DNA of 64,000 bases from Pollutimonas thiosulfatoxidans (GCF_004022565.1 NZ_CP022987.1:2976001-3040000), one strand, 5' to 3'; positions 32,043 through 40,637 are shown, numbered from the stretch's first letter. Made by a program: numbers and translations. Notes: generated from the letters alone by a model not told the origin.

Positions 32043-33974
32043 CTACACCTTGCTGTAATGCAATGGCCCACCGGTGAAGGGCGCGAAACCGGTACCAAAG
32101 ATGACGCCGGCATCGGCCAGATCTGCGTCGTCAACGACGCCGCGATCGACCTGAACGCGCGTCTGCTGTATTAGCGGGGCAATCAGGCGCTCGGCCAGGC
32201 CTGGCGCCGGCTCAGTGGCTTTCGACTTGATCGGCTTGCCGTCTTTCCAGCGATAGAAGCCCCGGTCGGTCTTGCGCCCAAGGTGGCCGCGGGCCAGGCG
32301 CTCTTGCAAGCAGGCGGGTGCGGTGTGTTGTCCGGCAAGCTGCCGTCCCGCGTCTTGCACGATATCCAGGCCCACGGTGTCGGCCAGTTCGATCGGGCCC
32401 ATGGGCATCCCGAAGGCGCGCATGGCTTCGTCCACGGTCTCTGGCTTGATGCCTTCGTCGACGCAGCGCATAGCTTCAAGCAGGTAAGGCGCGCGCACGG
32501 CGTTAACCAGAAAGCCGGGGCTGTCCAGGACAGGAAGAGGCAGCTTGTCCAGCTGCCCGACGAAGGCGCAGCCGGCCTGGAGTGCGGCCGGGTCGCTTAG
32601 GGGATGGTGCACGACCTCGACCAACGGCATGCGGGCCACAGGATTGAAGAAATGTATGCCGATGAAGCGCTGCGGCGCGGCCAAGTCGGTACACAGGGCG
32701 GCCAAGGACAGGCTGGAGGTGTTGGTGGCCAGGAGGGCTCCGGCCTTCATACGCGGTTCGATGTCTGCGTAGAGGCTGCGTTTTGCTTCCGGGTTCTCGG
32801 TGATGGCCTCGATCACGATATCGGCCAACCCGACGCCATCTCCGTTCAGGTCAGGAATCAGGCGGTCGGCGGCGGCCCGGGCCAGGCGCGGGTTTTTCTG
32901 CCTGCGGGCAAACAATGTGTTGGCCCGCCCCTGTGCACTGGCGATCAGTTCGCGATCGCGATCCTGCAGGGTGACGGTGAGCCCTTTCAGCGCACACCAT
33001 GCCGCGATATCGCCGCCCATCACCCCTGCGCCCACGACATGCACATGTGCTGCCTTGGCTGTCGCGTTGTCGCGCTTGACTAAGGATTTCAGGCGCTCTT
33101 GCAGTCTGAACACCCGCAACAGGTTGCGGGCTGTGTCGGACCGTATCAGTCGGTCGACCAAGTGAGGTGCTTGCAACGGGTTGCCGTCGTGCCGGGACCA
33201 GATCTCGATAATGGCGCGTGGCGCAGGGTAATGATGGTAGGGGTCTTTTTGGTCGACCGTCCTGGCTGTCTGGCGGGCCACCAGCGCACGCAGCAGCCTG
33301 TGATTCAGTAAGGCCGGCACGCCAGCGGCCTTGCGCCGAGGTTTGCCACTTAGCACTTGCGTTTTGGCGGCCTGGCGTTGGAGCCGGGGCGCGACCATGC
33401 CGTCGGCCAGGGCGGACTTCACGGCCTTGCGCGCATCTTGTGGGCGTCCGCTAAGCATCATGTCCAAAGCTGCCGGCGCGCCGATCAGGGCCGGCAGCCG
33501 CCGCATCCCACCCCACCCGGGGAAGATGCCCAGCATGACTTCCGGCAGCGCAAGAGACGTACCGGGCTGGTCGACCACAAGCCGGTATCGGCAAGCGAGG
33601 GCCAGCTCAAGACCGCCGCCCAGGCAGTGTCCATGTATAAGCGCAAGCGTCGGATACCTGACCCTGGCCAGCCGATTGAAGAGCTCCCAACCCCGGGTCA
33701 CGAGTTCCAGCCCTTTTTCCGGCGTATCCAGACCTGCGAATTCGTCAATGTCGGCGCCGGCAATAAAGCCCGCGTCTTTGGTGGAGTAGATGACAAGACC
33801 GGCTGGCGGCCCATGCTCGAAGTGATCCAGCACCTCGGCCAATTCTTGCATGACTGCGCGGGACAGGCGGTTGATTGGACTGTCGGGGCAATTGATGGCG
33901 AGCCAAGCAACATTGTCCTGGTCGATGTGGCAACTGAAATTGCGCAAGACCATGGATTCCGGCAGGGCGATCAT
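32043..33974 (-). CDS. Bifunctional enoyl-CoA hydratase/3-hydroxyacyl-CoA dehydrogenase (FadB/FadJ-like)
   Basis: This is the two-function beta-oxidation enzyme. The 643-residue product starts with a crotonase domain (1-about 240: oxyanion-hole GFIAGADIDEF, GHCLGGGLELALACR, LPEVMLGIFPGWGG). It continues with the NAD-binding dehydrogenase domain (VHVVGAGVMGGDIAAW, from about residue 310), the catalytic histidine in IGIHFFNPV and a C-terminal helical domain. It is about 70 residues shorter than E. coli FadB, mostly in the last domain, where the usual NEAVRCLEEG-like helix is not seen. The start at 33974 overlaps the thiolase stop (ATGA); a longer frame runs antisense-free upstream but inside the thiolase gene and is rejected. 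Confidence 0.9.
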   Translation of the reverse strand: MIALPESMVLRNFSCHIDQDNVAWLAINCPDSPINRLSRAVMQELAEVLDHFEHGPPAGLVIYSTKDAGFIAGADIDEFAGLDTPEKGLELVTRGWELFNRLARVRYPTLALIHGHCLGGGLELALACRYRLVVDQPGTSLALPEVMLGIFPGWGGMRRLPALIGAPAALDMMLSGRPQDARKAVKSALADGMVAPRLQRQAAKTQVLSGKPRRKAAGVPALLNHRLLRALVARQTARTVDQKDPYHHYPAPRAIIEIWSRHDGNPLQAPHLVDRLIRSDTARNLLRVFRLQERLKSLVKRDNATAKAAHVHVVGAGVMGGDIAAWCALKGLTVTLQDRDRELIASAQGRANTLFARRQKNPRLARAAADRLIPDLNGDGVGLADIVIEAITENPEAKRSLYADIEPRMKAGALLATNTSSLSLAALCTDLAAPQRFIGIHFFNPVARMPLVEVVHHPLSDPAALQAGCAFVGQLDKLPLPVLDSPGFLVNAVRAPYLLEAMRCVDEGIKPETVDEAMRAFGMPMGPIELADTVGLDIVQDAGRQLAGQHTAPACLQERLARGHLGRKTDRGFYRWKDGKPIKSKATEPAPGLAERLIAPLIQQTRVQVDRGVVDDADLADAGVIFGTGFAPFTGGPLHYSKV

Positions 33975-35275
33975 GCTGTGGCTCCATCGTCGCAGGTTTC
34001 CACCAGCATGGCGCCGCCCTGGCCGCCGCCGATGCAAATTGCCGCCATGCCGCGCTGCAGGCCCCGCGCCTGCAGCGCGCGAAGCAAATGCAGCACGATG
34101 CGCGCGCCCGACGCCCCTACAGGATGGCCCATCGCGATGGCGCCGCCGTCGACATTCAGACGTTGCATGTCCAAAGTCCCCAGGGCGCCCAGGCCCAGGT
34201 TCTGTTGACACCAGTCTGCGTCGTTCCAGGCCGCGATGCAGGCCAGTACCTGCGCGGCAAAGGCTTCGTTGATTTCCCACAGGTCAAGATCGTTGAGTCC
34301 CAGTCCGTGACGTTGGAGTATCGGTGTGGCGGCATGCACGGGCCCCAGACCCATGTTGGCCGGATCAAGTGCAGCCCACTGAGCGTCGAGTATGCGTCCG
34401 ATGGGCCGCAACTGCCAGCGCTGCACAGCCGCCTGTGAGGCGAGCAGCAGCACGGCGGCGCCGTCAGTGACTTGCGAGCTGTTGCCGGCGGTGATATTGC
34501 CCCACGGTTTGTCGAACACCGGCTTGAGCCGTCCGAGCTTCTCGGGGGTCGAGTCGTCGCGTATGCCATCGTCCTGGGCATACAGCCTGCCGCCATGATC
34601 GGTAAGCGGCACGATCTCGTTGAAGGCTTGCCGTTGTTGTGCTTGCCTTGCCAGCTCGTGGCTACGGGCTGCGTAGTAATCCATATCGGACCGACTGATG
34701 CCGAAACGATGTGCGAGGTTCTCGGCAGTCTGCCCCATGGACAGCCCGACATAAGGATCGGTCAGTCCCTTAAGCAGGCCGATGACGGGCGCCAGATGCC
34801 GGGGGCGCAGCGTTTTCAGTGTGGCAAGCTTCTTGATCAGACTGCGCTGCTTGCCCCAGGCGGCCAACCAACGCACGAGCTCGTCGCCCAGTAGAACAGG
34901 CGCGCGGGACAGCGCGTCGGTTCCCCCGGCCAGCACCAGGTCGGCACGGCCGGTCTGTATGGACATGACTGCGGAATCGAGCGCCTGCATGCCTGATGCA
35001 CAGTTGCGCATGACCGTCCAGCCAGGCACCTTGTGGCCGCAGCCCAGGCGCAAGGCTATCAACCTGCCGATATTGGTTTCTTCGGGGGACGGCGCCGCGC
35101 AGCCGATGATGACCTCGGATAAATCGGTGGGGCGGAACGCCTGCCGCAACAGCAGCTCGCGAGCAGGCTGCACCGCCAGGTCAGATGCCGAGAACGGGCC
35201 TGGCGTATTGCGCGCCTTCAAGAACGGGCTGCGGGCACCGTCGATGATGTATACGGGTACAAAGGCCCTGGGCAT
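33971..35275 (-). CDS. Acetyl-CoA C-acyltransferase (3-ketoacyl-CoA thiolase)
   Basis: Thiolase catalyses the last step of each beta-oxidation cycle, releasing acetyl-CoA. The 434-residue protein has the nucleophilic cysteine C92 in VMRNCASGMQALDSA, NEAFA, the catalytic histidine in GGAIAMGHPVGASGAR (H384) and C414 in ICIGGGQGGA. The size and insertion pattern resemble FadI more than FadA. It overlaps the FadB-like gene by four bases, the usual thiolase/multienzyme pairing but in reversed order compared with E. coli fadBA. Confidence 0.92.
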   Translation of the reverse strand: MPRAFVPVYIIDGARSPFLKARNTPGPFSASDLAVQPARELLLRQAFRPTDLSEVIIGCAAPSPEETNIGRLIALRLGCGHKVPGWTVMRNCASGMQALDSAVMSIQTGRADLVLAGGTDALSRAPVLLGDELVRWLAAWGKQRSLIKKLATLKTLRPRHLAPVIGLLKGLTDPYVGLSMGQTAENLAHRFGISRSDMDYYAARSHELARQAQQRQAFNEIVPLTDHGGRLYAQDDGIRDDSTPEKLGRLKPVFDKPWGNITAGNSSQVTDGAAVLLLASQAAVQRWQLRPIGRILDAQWAALDPANMGLGPVHAATPILQRHGLGLNDLDLWEINEAFAAQVLACIAAWNDADWCQQNLGLGALGTLDMQRLNVDGGAIAMGHPVGASGARIVLHLLRALQARGLQRGMAAICIGGGQGGAMLVETCDDGATA

Positions 35276-35281
35276 CTGAAC

Positions 35282-36709
35282 CTACACGTGCGTTACGAAC
35301 TTGGTGACGAGGTAGCCGTCGAAGGTCTCGGTGCCCCCTTCGCTGCCGATGCCGCTGTCCTTGATACCGCCAAAAGGCGTTTCGGCCAAGGCACTGCCAA
35401 AGTGGTTGATATTGATCATGCCCGCTTCCAGGCCATTGGAGGTACGTGTGGCCGTTTGAAGAGAATTGGTGAACACATACGAGGACAAGCCAAAGGGCAA
35501 TGCGTTGGCGCGGCGTATTCCTTCTTCGATGTCGCTGAATCGCACGACCGGCGCGATGGGGCCGAAAGGCTCTTCGGTCATCAGCATGGCGTCTTCGGGC
35601 AGATCGGTAACCACGGTGGGCGAGAAGAAATGACCCGTGCGATCGATACGCTCACCGCCCAGGACGACTTTTCCGCCCAGCTGGCGTGCGTTCTCAACAA
35701 ATTTATCCATGGTCGGTATGCGGCGTGCATGCGCCAAGGGGCCCATCTGGGTGTCAGGGTCGAGGCCATCGCCGACTTTGACGGTTTTGAGCGTCTCGAC
35801 GAAGGCTTCCAGGAACTGACCATAGACCTTGTCCTGTACATAGAAGCGGGTGGGCGATATGCATACCTGCCCGGCATTGCGCAGTTTGAAGCGGGCCAGT
35901 TGCTTTGCGGCTTTACCGATATCGGCATCGTCGAACACCAGCACCGGCGAATGGCCGCCCAATTCCATCGTTACGCGCTTCATGTGTGCGCCGGCCAGCG
36001 AAGCCAATTGCTTGCCGACCGGCACAGAGCCGGTAAACGAGACCTTGCGAACGATGGGGGAGCGAATTAGGTAGTCGGAAATCTCGGCCGGAACACCCCA
36101 GACGATATTGAGCACACCCGGAGGCAGGCCCGCGTCGTGGAACATGCGCGCGATAGCCACGACCGCGCTGGGGGCGTCTTCGGGCCCCTTCAGTATGATG
36201 GTGCAACCGGCGCCTATGGCAGCGCAGATCTTGCGTATGGCCTGGTTGTACGGGAAGTTCCAGGGGGTGAAGGCTGCGCACACCCCTATGGGCTCGCGCA
36301 ACACCATTTGACGTACCTCTGGCTTGCGCGATGGAATGATGCGCCCGTAAATGCGGCGGCATTCTTCCGCATGCCAATCGCAGTGCTCGGCGCAAGACAT
36401 AACCTCGCCCACGGCCTCCGCCAGCGGCTTGCCCTGGTCCAGTGTCATGTTGCGGCCGATTTCCTGGGCCCGTTCGCGGGTCAGTTGGCCGACTTTGCGT
36501 AAAATTTCGGAGCGTGTCATGGGCGAGCTGTGGCGCCATGTCTCGAATGCGCGGGCCGCGGCGGCCAGCGCGCGGTCCAGGTCTGCCGTGCTGGCATGGG
36601 GCAGTTGCCCCAGGACTTCCAGCGTGGCGGGGTTGCTGACCTCTTCGGTCTTGCGCCCTTCTTCGCCCAGAAACTCGCCATCTATATATAGTGCCAACTT
36701 CTCGTACAT
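35282..36709 (-). CDS. NAD(P)-dependent aldehyde dehydrogenase (succinate-semialdehyde type)
   Basis: The 475-residue protein oxidises an aldehyde to an acid. It has the conserved asparagine in FTPWNFPYNQAIRK, the general base Glu in VTMELGGHSPVLVF and the catalytic Cys in NAGQVCISPTRFYV. The ISPTRF variant and the overall pattern fit the GabD/succinate-semialdehyde branch, but the substrate cannot be read from sequence; in this operon a fatty aldehyde is plausible. The start at 36709 (MYEKLALYIDGEFL) fits the family; two in-frame upstream starts exist. It is the first gene of the operon and diverges from rplN. Confidence 0.88.
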   Translation of the reverse strand: MYEKLALYIDGEFLGEEGRKTEEVSNPATLEVLGQLPHASTADLDRALAAAARAFETWRHSSPMTRSEILRKVGQLTRERAQEIGRNMTLDQGKPLAEAVGEVMSCAEHCDWHAEECRRIYGRIIPSRKPEVRQMVLREPIGVCAAFTPWNFPYNQAIRKICAAIGAGCTIILKGPEDAPSAVVAIARMFHDAGLPPGVLNIVWGVPAEISDYLIRSPIVRKVSFTGSVPVGKQLASLAGAHMKRVTMELGGHSPVLVFDDADIGKAAKQLARFKLRNAGQVCISPTRFYVQDKVYGQFLEAFVETLKTVKVGDGLDPDTQMGPLAHARRIPTMDKFVENARQLGGKVVLGGERIDRTGHFFSPTVVTDLPEDAMLMTEEPFGPIAPVVRFSDIEEGIRRANALPFGLSSYVFTNSLQTATRTSNGLEAGMININHFGSALAETPFGGIKDSGIGSEGGTETFDGYLVTKFVTHV

Positions 36710-36795
36710 GCCTCGATCCCTGTGTGTTTGCATCAAACCCACAGTTGTATCGCAATCGCGCTGTGGTTGCAAAGCAAATACACGATACTTACCAC

Positions 36796-36824
36796 TTGCT
36801 TTTGGTTTGTGGATCGCTTATAGT
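36796..36824 (+). promoter_or_regulatory. Predicted sigma-70 promoter for the rplN (spc) operon
   Basis: TTGCTT (36796-36801) and TATAGT (36819-36824) are separated by the ideal 17 bases. The predicted start is near 36831, giving a leader of about 160 bases. A separate promoter is expected because rplN is cut off from rpsQ by a terminator and an opposing operon. Confidence 0.6.
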
Positions 36825-36831
36825 ACATGGC

Positions 36832-36851
36832 TTGCTTTATTACGAAAGCAA
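36832..36851 (+). repeat. Stem-loop at the predicted 5' end of the rplN transcript
   Basis: TTGCTTT (36832-36838) and AAAGCAA (36845-36851) are perfectly complementary around a six-base loop, starting within a base or two of the predicted transcript start. It resembles in placement the inverted repeat found after the rplC promoter. Confidence 0.5.
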
Positions 36852-36993
36852 CAGCGCTAATTTTTAGCAAGATTTCAACCCAGGCTTTGGGTGGGCGTGC
36901 AAGCCTACTTAAATCTGACGGGACCAAAACTGGTTGTGTGGCGGGGCCAATTGAAGGGCCGCGCAATGCAACTAAGTTGGAACAGGAAAAATC

Positions 36994-37362
36994 ATGATCC
37001 AAATGCAGACCACGCTAGACGTGGCCGACAACACTGGCGCACGTTCTATTATGTGCATCAAGGTGTTGGGCGGCTCGAAGCGCCGTTATGCCGCTATCGG
37101 TGACATCATCAAAGTCAGTGTCAAAGAAGCGGCCCCACGCGGGCGCGTCAAAAAAGGCGAAATTTACAACGCTGTAGTGGTTCGTACCGCTAAGGGTGTA
37201 CGTCGCAAAGACGGTTCGCTGATCAAGTTCGGCGGCAACGCCGCCGTATTGCTCAATGCCAAACTGGAACCCATCGGTACCCGTATCTTCGGACCTGTAA
37301 CGCGCGAACTGCGTACAGAGAAGTTCATGAAGATCGTATCCCTGGCTCCAGAAGTGCTGTAA
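36994..37362 (+). CDS. rplN: 50S ribosomal protein L14
   Basis: L14 forms intersubunit bridges and binds the silencing factor RsfS. The 122-residue product starts MIQMQTTLDVADNTGARSIMCIKVLGGSKRRYA, a near-invariant L14 N-terminus. Its Shine-Dalgarno is AACAGGAAA. It is the first gene of the spc operon in this organism, since its normal upstream neighbour rpsQ lies 8 kb away. Confidence 0.98.
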   Translation: MIQMQTTLDVADNTGARSIMCIKVLGGSKRRYAAIGDIIKVSVKEAAPRGRVKKGEIYNAVVVRTAKGVRRKDGSLIKFGGNAAVLLNAKLEPIGTRIFGPVTRELRTEKFMKIVSLAPEVL

Positions 37363-37372
37363 GGAGCGAAGC

Positions 37373-37693
37373 ATGGAAAAAATCCGTAAAGGCGACGAAG
37401 TCGTCATTCTCACAGGCCGCGACAAAAAGCGCCGTGGCACCGTACTGAAGCGCGTTGACGCCGACCACGTACTCGTTGAAGGCATCAATGTCGTCAAGAA
37501 GCACGTGAAAGCCAATCCGATGGCCGGTACGCAAGGCGGCATTATCGACAAGACCATGCCCATCCACATTTCCAATGTGGCGCTGTTCAATCCAGAATCC
37601 GGCAAGGCTGATCGCGTCGGTATCCAGGTCATTGACGGCAGCAAGGTCCGTGTATTCCGTTCCAGCGGCGCAGTCGTTGGCGCCAAGGCTTAA
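37373..37693 (+). CDS. rplX: 50S ribosomal protein L24
   Basis: L24 starts 50S assembly and lies beside the tunnel exit. The 106-residue protein has the KOW motif KGDEVVILTGRDKKRRGTVLKR near its start and VEGINVVKKHVKAN. AAGGAG precedes the ATG by eight bases. It lies in the canonical order between rplN and rplE. Confidence 0.98.
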   Translation: MEKIRKGDEVVILTGRDKKRRGTVLKRVDADHVLVEGINVVKKHVKANPMAGTQGGIIDKTMPIHISNVALFNPESGKADRVGIQVIDGSKVRVFRSSGAVVGAKA

Positions 37694-37705
37694 GGGGCGA
37701 AGAAC

Positions 37706-38245
37706 ATGGCTCGTTTACAAGAGTTTTACCGCAGTAAGGTCATGGCCGACCTGCAAGAAAAATTCGGCTACAAAAGCATCATGCAAGTGCCGCGCATCAC
37801 CAAGATCACCCTGAATATGGGTGTGTCTGAAGCGGTTGCCGACAAGAAAGTCATCGAGCACGCTGTCTCCGATCTCACCAAGATCTCAGGCCAGAAGCCG
37901 GTTGTCACGAAAACCAAGAAGGCCATCGCGGGCTTCAAGATCCGTGAAGACTACCCAATTGGTTGCATGGTGACTTTGCGCGGTCGCCGCATGTACGAAT
38001 TTTTGGACCGCCTGGTCGCCGTGGCATTGCCGCGCGTTCGCGACTTCCGTGGTATTTCAGGTCGTGCATTCGACGGACGTGGCAACTACAACATCGGGGT
38101 TAAAGAGCAGCTTATTTTCCCTGAAATCGAATACGACAAAATCGACGCCGTACGTGGGATGAACATCAGCATCATCACGACAGCCAAGACCGACGACGAA
38201 GCCAAGGCGCTGCTTACAGCGTTCAGCTTCCCGTTTCGCAACTAA
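37706..38245 (+). CDS. rplE: 50S ribosomal protein L5
   Basis: L5 binds 5S rRNA and contacts the P-site tRNA. The 179-residue length is identical to that of E. coli. The signature VTKTKKAIAGFKIREDYPIGCMVTLRG is present near residues 70-96. AAGGGGC precedes the ATG. In E. coli the S8 repressor site of the spc operon overlaps the rplE start; that site was not modelled here. Confidence 0.98.
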   Translation: MARLQEFYRSKVMADLQEKFGYKSIMQVPRITKITLNMGVSEAVADKKVIEHAVSDLTKISGQKPVVTKTKKAIAGFKIREDYPIGCMVTLRGRRMYEFLDRLVAVALPRVRDFRGISGRAFDGRGNYNIGVKEQLIFPEIEYDKIDAVRGMNISIITTAKTDDEAKALLTAFSFPFRN

Positions 38246-38256
38246 GGGGCGATGAC

Positions 38257-38562
38257 GTGGCAAAACTTTCACTCATCAATCGCGATATCAAACGCGCCAA
38301 GCTGGCAGACAAATATGCACCCAAGCGTGCAGCACTGAAGGCGATCATCGACGATCAGTCCAAGACTGACGAAGAACGCTATCAGGCTCGCTTGCAGTTG
38401 CAGCAACTGCCGCGTAATGCCAACCCGACCCGCCAACGCAATCGTTGCGTAGTCACCGGTCGTTCGCGTGGCGTATACAGCCAGTTCGGTCTCACTCGTC
38501 ACAAGCTGCGCGAAATGGCGCTGCGTGGCGAGGTGCCGGGCATGATCAAAGCCAGCTGGTAG
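38257..38562 (+). CDS. rpsN: 30S ribosomal protein S14 (zinc-free form)
   Basis: S14 is a late-assembling 30S head protein. The 101-residue product is the long form without the CxxC zinc ribbon; only one cysteine is present, in RNRCVVTGRSRGVY. It starts with GTG at 38257 (MAKLSLINRDIKRAKLADKY) with AAGGGGC upstream. This is the constitutive paralogue type that does not depend on zinc. Confidence 0.97.
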   Translation: MAKLSLINRDIKRAKLADKYAPKRAALKAIIDDQSKTDEERYQARLQLQQLPRNANPTRQRNRCVVTGRSRGVYSQFGLTRHKLREMALRGEVPGMIKASW

Positions 38563-38573
38563 GAGAATTACAC

Positions 38574-38969
38574 ATGAGCATGAGCGATCCCATCGCCGAC
38601 ATGTTGACCCGGGTGCGCAATGCGCAACAAGTCAACAAGACTTCGGTAAGCATGCCCTCCTCGAAGCTTAAGGCAGCCATTGCTGCCGTGCTGAAAGACG
38701 AAGGCTATATCGACAGTTTCCAGATCACCGGTGACAAGGTTAAACCTGTCCTCGAGATCACCCTGAAGTACTACGCCGGCCGTCCGGTCATCGAGCGCAT
38801 CGACCGCGTCTCGCGCCCAGGGCTGCGTATCTACAAGGGCAGCAAAGCCATTCCTCAGGTCATGAATGGCCTGGGTGTGGCCATCGTGTCGACGCCACGT
38901 GGTGTCATGACCGATCGCAAGGCACGCGCCAACGGCGTGGGCGGCGAAGTACTCTGCTACGTGGCATAA
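38574..38969 (+). CDS. rpsH: 30S ribosomal protein S8
   Basis: S8 is a primary 16S rRNA binder and the translational repressor of the spc operon in E. coli. The 131-residue product begins MSMSDPIADMLTRVRNAQQ and has the C-terminal RPGLRIYKGSKAIPQVMNGLG and GVGGEVLCYVA. The ATG at 38574 has AGGAG eight bases upstream; the ATG two codons later is possible. The frame is open further upstream inside rpsN but does not encode S8 sequence. Confidence 0.97.
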   Translation: MSMSDPIADMLTRVRNAQQVNKTSVSMPSSKLKAAIAAVLKDEGYIDSFQITGDKVKPVLEITLKYYAGRPVIERIDRVSRPGLRIYKGSKAIPQVMNGLGVAIVSTPRGVMTDRKARANGVGGEVLCYVA

Positions 38970-38979
38970 GGAGAATCAT

Positions 38980-39513
38980 ATGTCACGTATTGCTAAGTAC
39001 CCCGTTCCCGTCCCCAAAGGCGTAGAGGCGGCCATCAGCGCAAGTCAGATTTCCGTCAAAGGACCTCTGGGCACGCTGACCCAAGACCTCTCCACTGATG
39101 TGCTGGTTCGCCAGGAAGACGGCCAACTAACGTTTGACGTTGCCAACGATTCCCGCCAGGCCAAGGCCATGTCGGGCACGATGCGCGCCCTGGTTGCCAA
39201 TATGGTTACCGGCGTCAGCACGGGCTTCGAGCGTCGGCTTAATCTGGTGGGCGTAGGTTTCCGTGCGCAAGTCCAGGGCGACGCCCTGAAGTTGCAGCTT
39301 GGTTTCTCGCATGACATCGTTCACAGCATGCCAGCGGGCATCAAGGTCGAGTGCCCCACTCAGACCGAGATCGTCATCAAGGGTTCCAACAAGCAGGTTG
39401 TTGGTCAAGTGGCTGCTGAAATCCGCGCCTATCGCGAACCCGAACCCTACAAGGGCAAGGGCGTGCGTTACGCCGGTGAACGCGTCATCATGAAAGAAAC
39501 CAAGAAAAAATAA
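38980..39513 (+). CDS. rplF: 50S ribosomal protein L6
   Basis: L6 binds at the base of the factor-binding site beside the sarcin-ricin loop. The 177-residue protein matches E. coli in length and contains the C-terminal signature REPEPYKGKGVRYAGE near residues 151-166. AAGGAG precedes the ATG. It lies between rpsH and rplR as usual. Confidence 0.98.
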   Translation: MSRIAKYPVPVPKGVEAAISASQISVKGPLGTLTQDLSTDVLVRQEDGQLTFDVANDSRQAKAMSGTMRALVANMVTGVSTGFERRLNLVGVGFRAQVQGDALKLQLGFSHDIVHSMPAGIKVECPTQTEIVIKGSNKQVVGQVAAEIRAYREPEPYKGKGVRYAGERVIMKETKKK

Positions 39514-39534
39514 GCGCGCAGGCAAGGACGAATT

Positions 39535-39900
39535 ATGGACAAGAAAATCTCCCGTTTGCGTCGTGCAGTTTCGACTCGTCGGAAAATCTCCGAGCTGCGT
39601 GTACATCGCCTCTCGGTATACCGCTCGAATCTGCATATATACGCGAACATCATTTCGCCGGAAGGCGATCGTGTGCTCGTCAGCGCTTCCACGCTCGAGC
39701 CAGAAGTGCGCAAAGAGCTGGCCAGCCAGAACGCCAACGGCGGCAATGCTGCTGCCGCAGGCCTGGTAGGCAAGCGCGTAGCCGAAAAAGCAAAGGCTGC
39801 CGGTATCGAGCTGGTTGCATTTGATCGTTCGGGCTTCCGTTATCATGGCCGCGTGAAAGCGCTGGCCGACGCCGCGCGTGAAGCCGGCTTGAAGTTCTAA
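39535..39900 (+). CDS. rplR: 50S ribosomal protein L18
   Basis: L18 binds 5S rRNA together with L5 in the central protuberance. The 121-residue product begins MDKKISRLRRAVSTRRKISEL and ends with the typical FDRSGFRYHGRVKALADAAREAGLKF split into its conserved C-terminal block. The Shine-Dalgarno is CAAGGACG. It is slightly longer than E. coli L18 (117). Confidence 0.98.
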   Translation: MDKKISRLRRAVSTRRKISELRVHRLSVYRSNLHIYANIISPEGDRVLVSASTLEPEVRKELASQNANGGNAAAAGLVGKRVAEKAKAAGIELVAFDRSGFRYHGRVKALADAAREAGLKF

Positions 39901-39915
39901 GCAAGGAATTGTCAA

Positions 39916-40437
39916 ATGGCTAAAGCACAAGGCAGGCAAGCCGCCGAGAAAGAAAGCGACGACGGCCTGCGTGAAAAAATGATAGCGGTCAATCGCGTCA
40001 GCAAAGTGGTCAAGGGTGGTCGCACCATGAGCTTTGCAGCGCTGACCGTGGTTGGCGATGGCGATGGCCGTATCGGCATGGGCAAGGGCAAGGCCCGCGA
40101 AGTGCCGGTCGCTGTACAGAAAGCAATGGAACAGGCTCGCCGTGGTCTGGTGAAGGTCGCCCTTAAAAACGGCACCCTGCACCACACTGTTGTTGGCAAG
40201 CATGGCGCCTCCAGCGTCCTTATTTCGCCTGCAGCTGAAGGTACTGGCGTTATCGCCGGCGGCCCGATGCGCGCTATTTTCGAAGTAATGGGCGTACGTA
40301 ACGTGGTTGCCAAAAGCCTGGGCTCAAGCAATCCCTACAATCTGGTCCGCGCAACGCTGAACGGCTTGCGTGCCTGCTCGACTCCTGCCGAAATCGCTGC
40401 CAAGCGCGGCAAGTCGGTAGAAGATATTCTGGGGTAA
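39916..40437 (+). CDS. rpsE: 30S ribosomal protein S5
   Basis: S5 affects decoding accuracy and mRNA unwinding at the entry tunnel. The 173-residue protein contains the spectinomycin-loop region VSKVVKGGRTMSFAALTVVGDG (about residues 29-50), which looks wild type, and SSNPYNLVRATLNGL. AAGGAATTG precedes the ATG. It lies in canonical order before rpmD, three bases away. Confidence 0.98.
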   Translation: MAKAQGRQAAEKESDDGLREKMIAVNRVSKVVKGGRTMSFAALTVVGDGDGRIGMGKGKAREVPVAVQKAMEQARRGLVKVALKNGTLHHTVVGKHGASSVLISPAAEGTGVIAGGPMRAIFEVMGVRNVVAKSLGSSNPYNLVRATLNGLRACSTPAEIAAKRGKSVEDILG

Positions 40438-40440
40438 GTC

Positions 40441-40626
40441 ATGGCACAGAAAGAAATTAAAGTTACTCTCGTGCGCTCCGTTATCGGCACCAAGGAATCC
40501 CACCGCGCGACCGTTCGCGGTCTGGGCTTGCGCCGAATCAACAGCAGCCGCGTGTTGGTCGATACACCCGAGGTGCGTGGGATGATCCGTAAAGTGGATT
40601 ACCTCGTCACCGTCTCGGAAGCCTGA
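40441..40626 (+). CDS. rpmD: 50S ribosomal protein L30
   Basis: L30 is a small non-essential 50S protein absent from some phyla. The 61-residue product begins MAQKEIKVTLVRSVIGTKESHRATVRGLGLRR and is about two residues longer than the E. coli protein. The start lies three bases after rpsE, whose last codons provide a GGGGTAAG sequence as a weak ribosome-binding site, suggesting coupling. Confidence 0.97.
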   Translation: MAQKEIKVTLVRSVIGTKESHRATVRGLGLRRINSSRVLVDTPEVRGMIRKVDYLVTVSEA

Positions 40627-40637
40627 AAGGAATCGGG

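Noticed and set aside
33975..34280. 102-codon N-terminal extension of the FadB-like frame
   Set aside because: It lies inside the thiolase gene in another frame and is Arg-rich without family similarity; the ATGA overlap start fits better.
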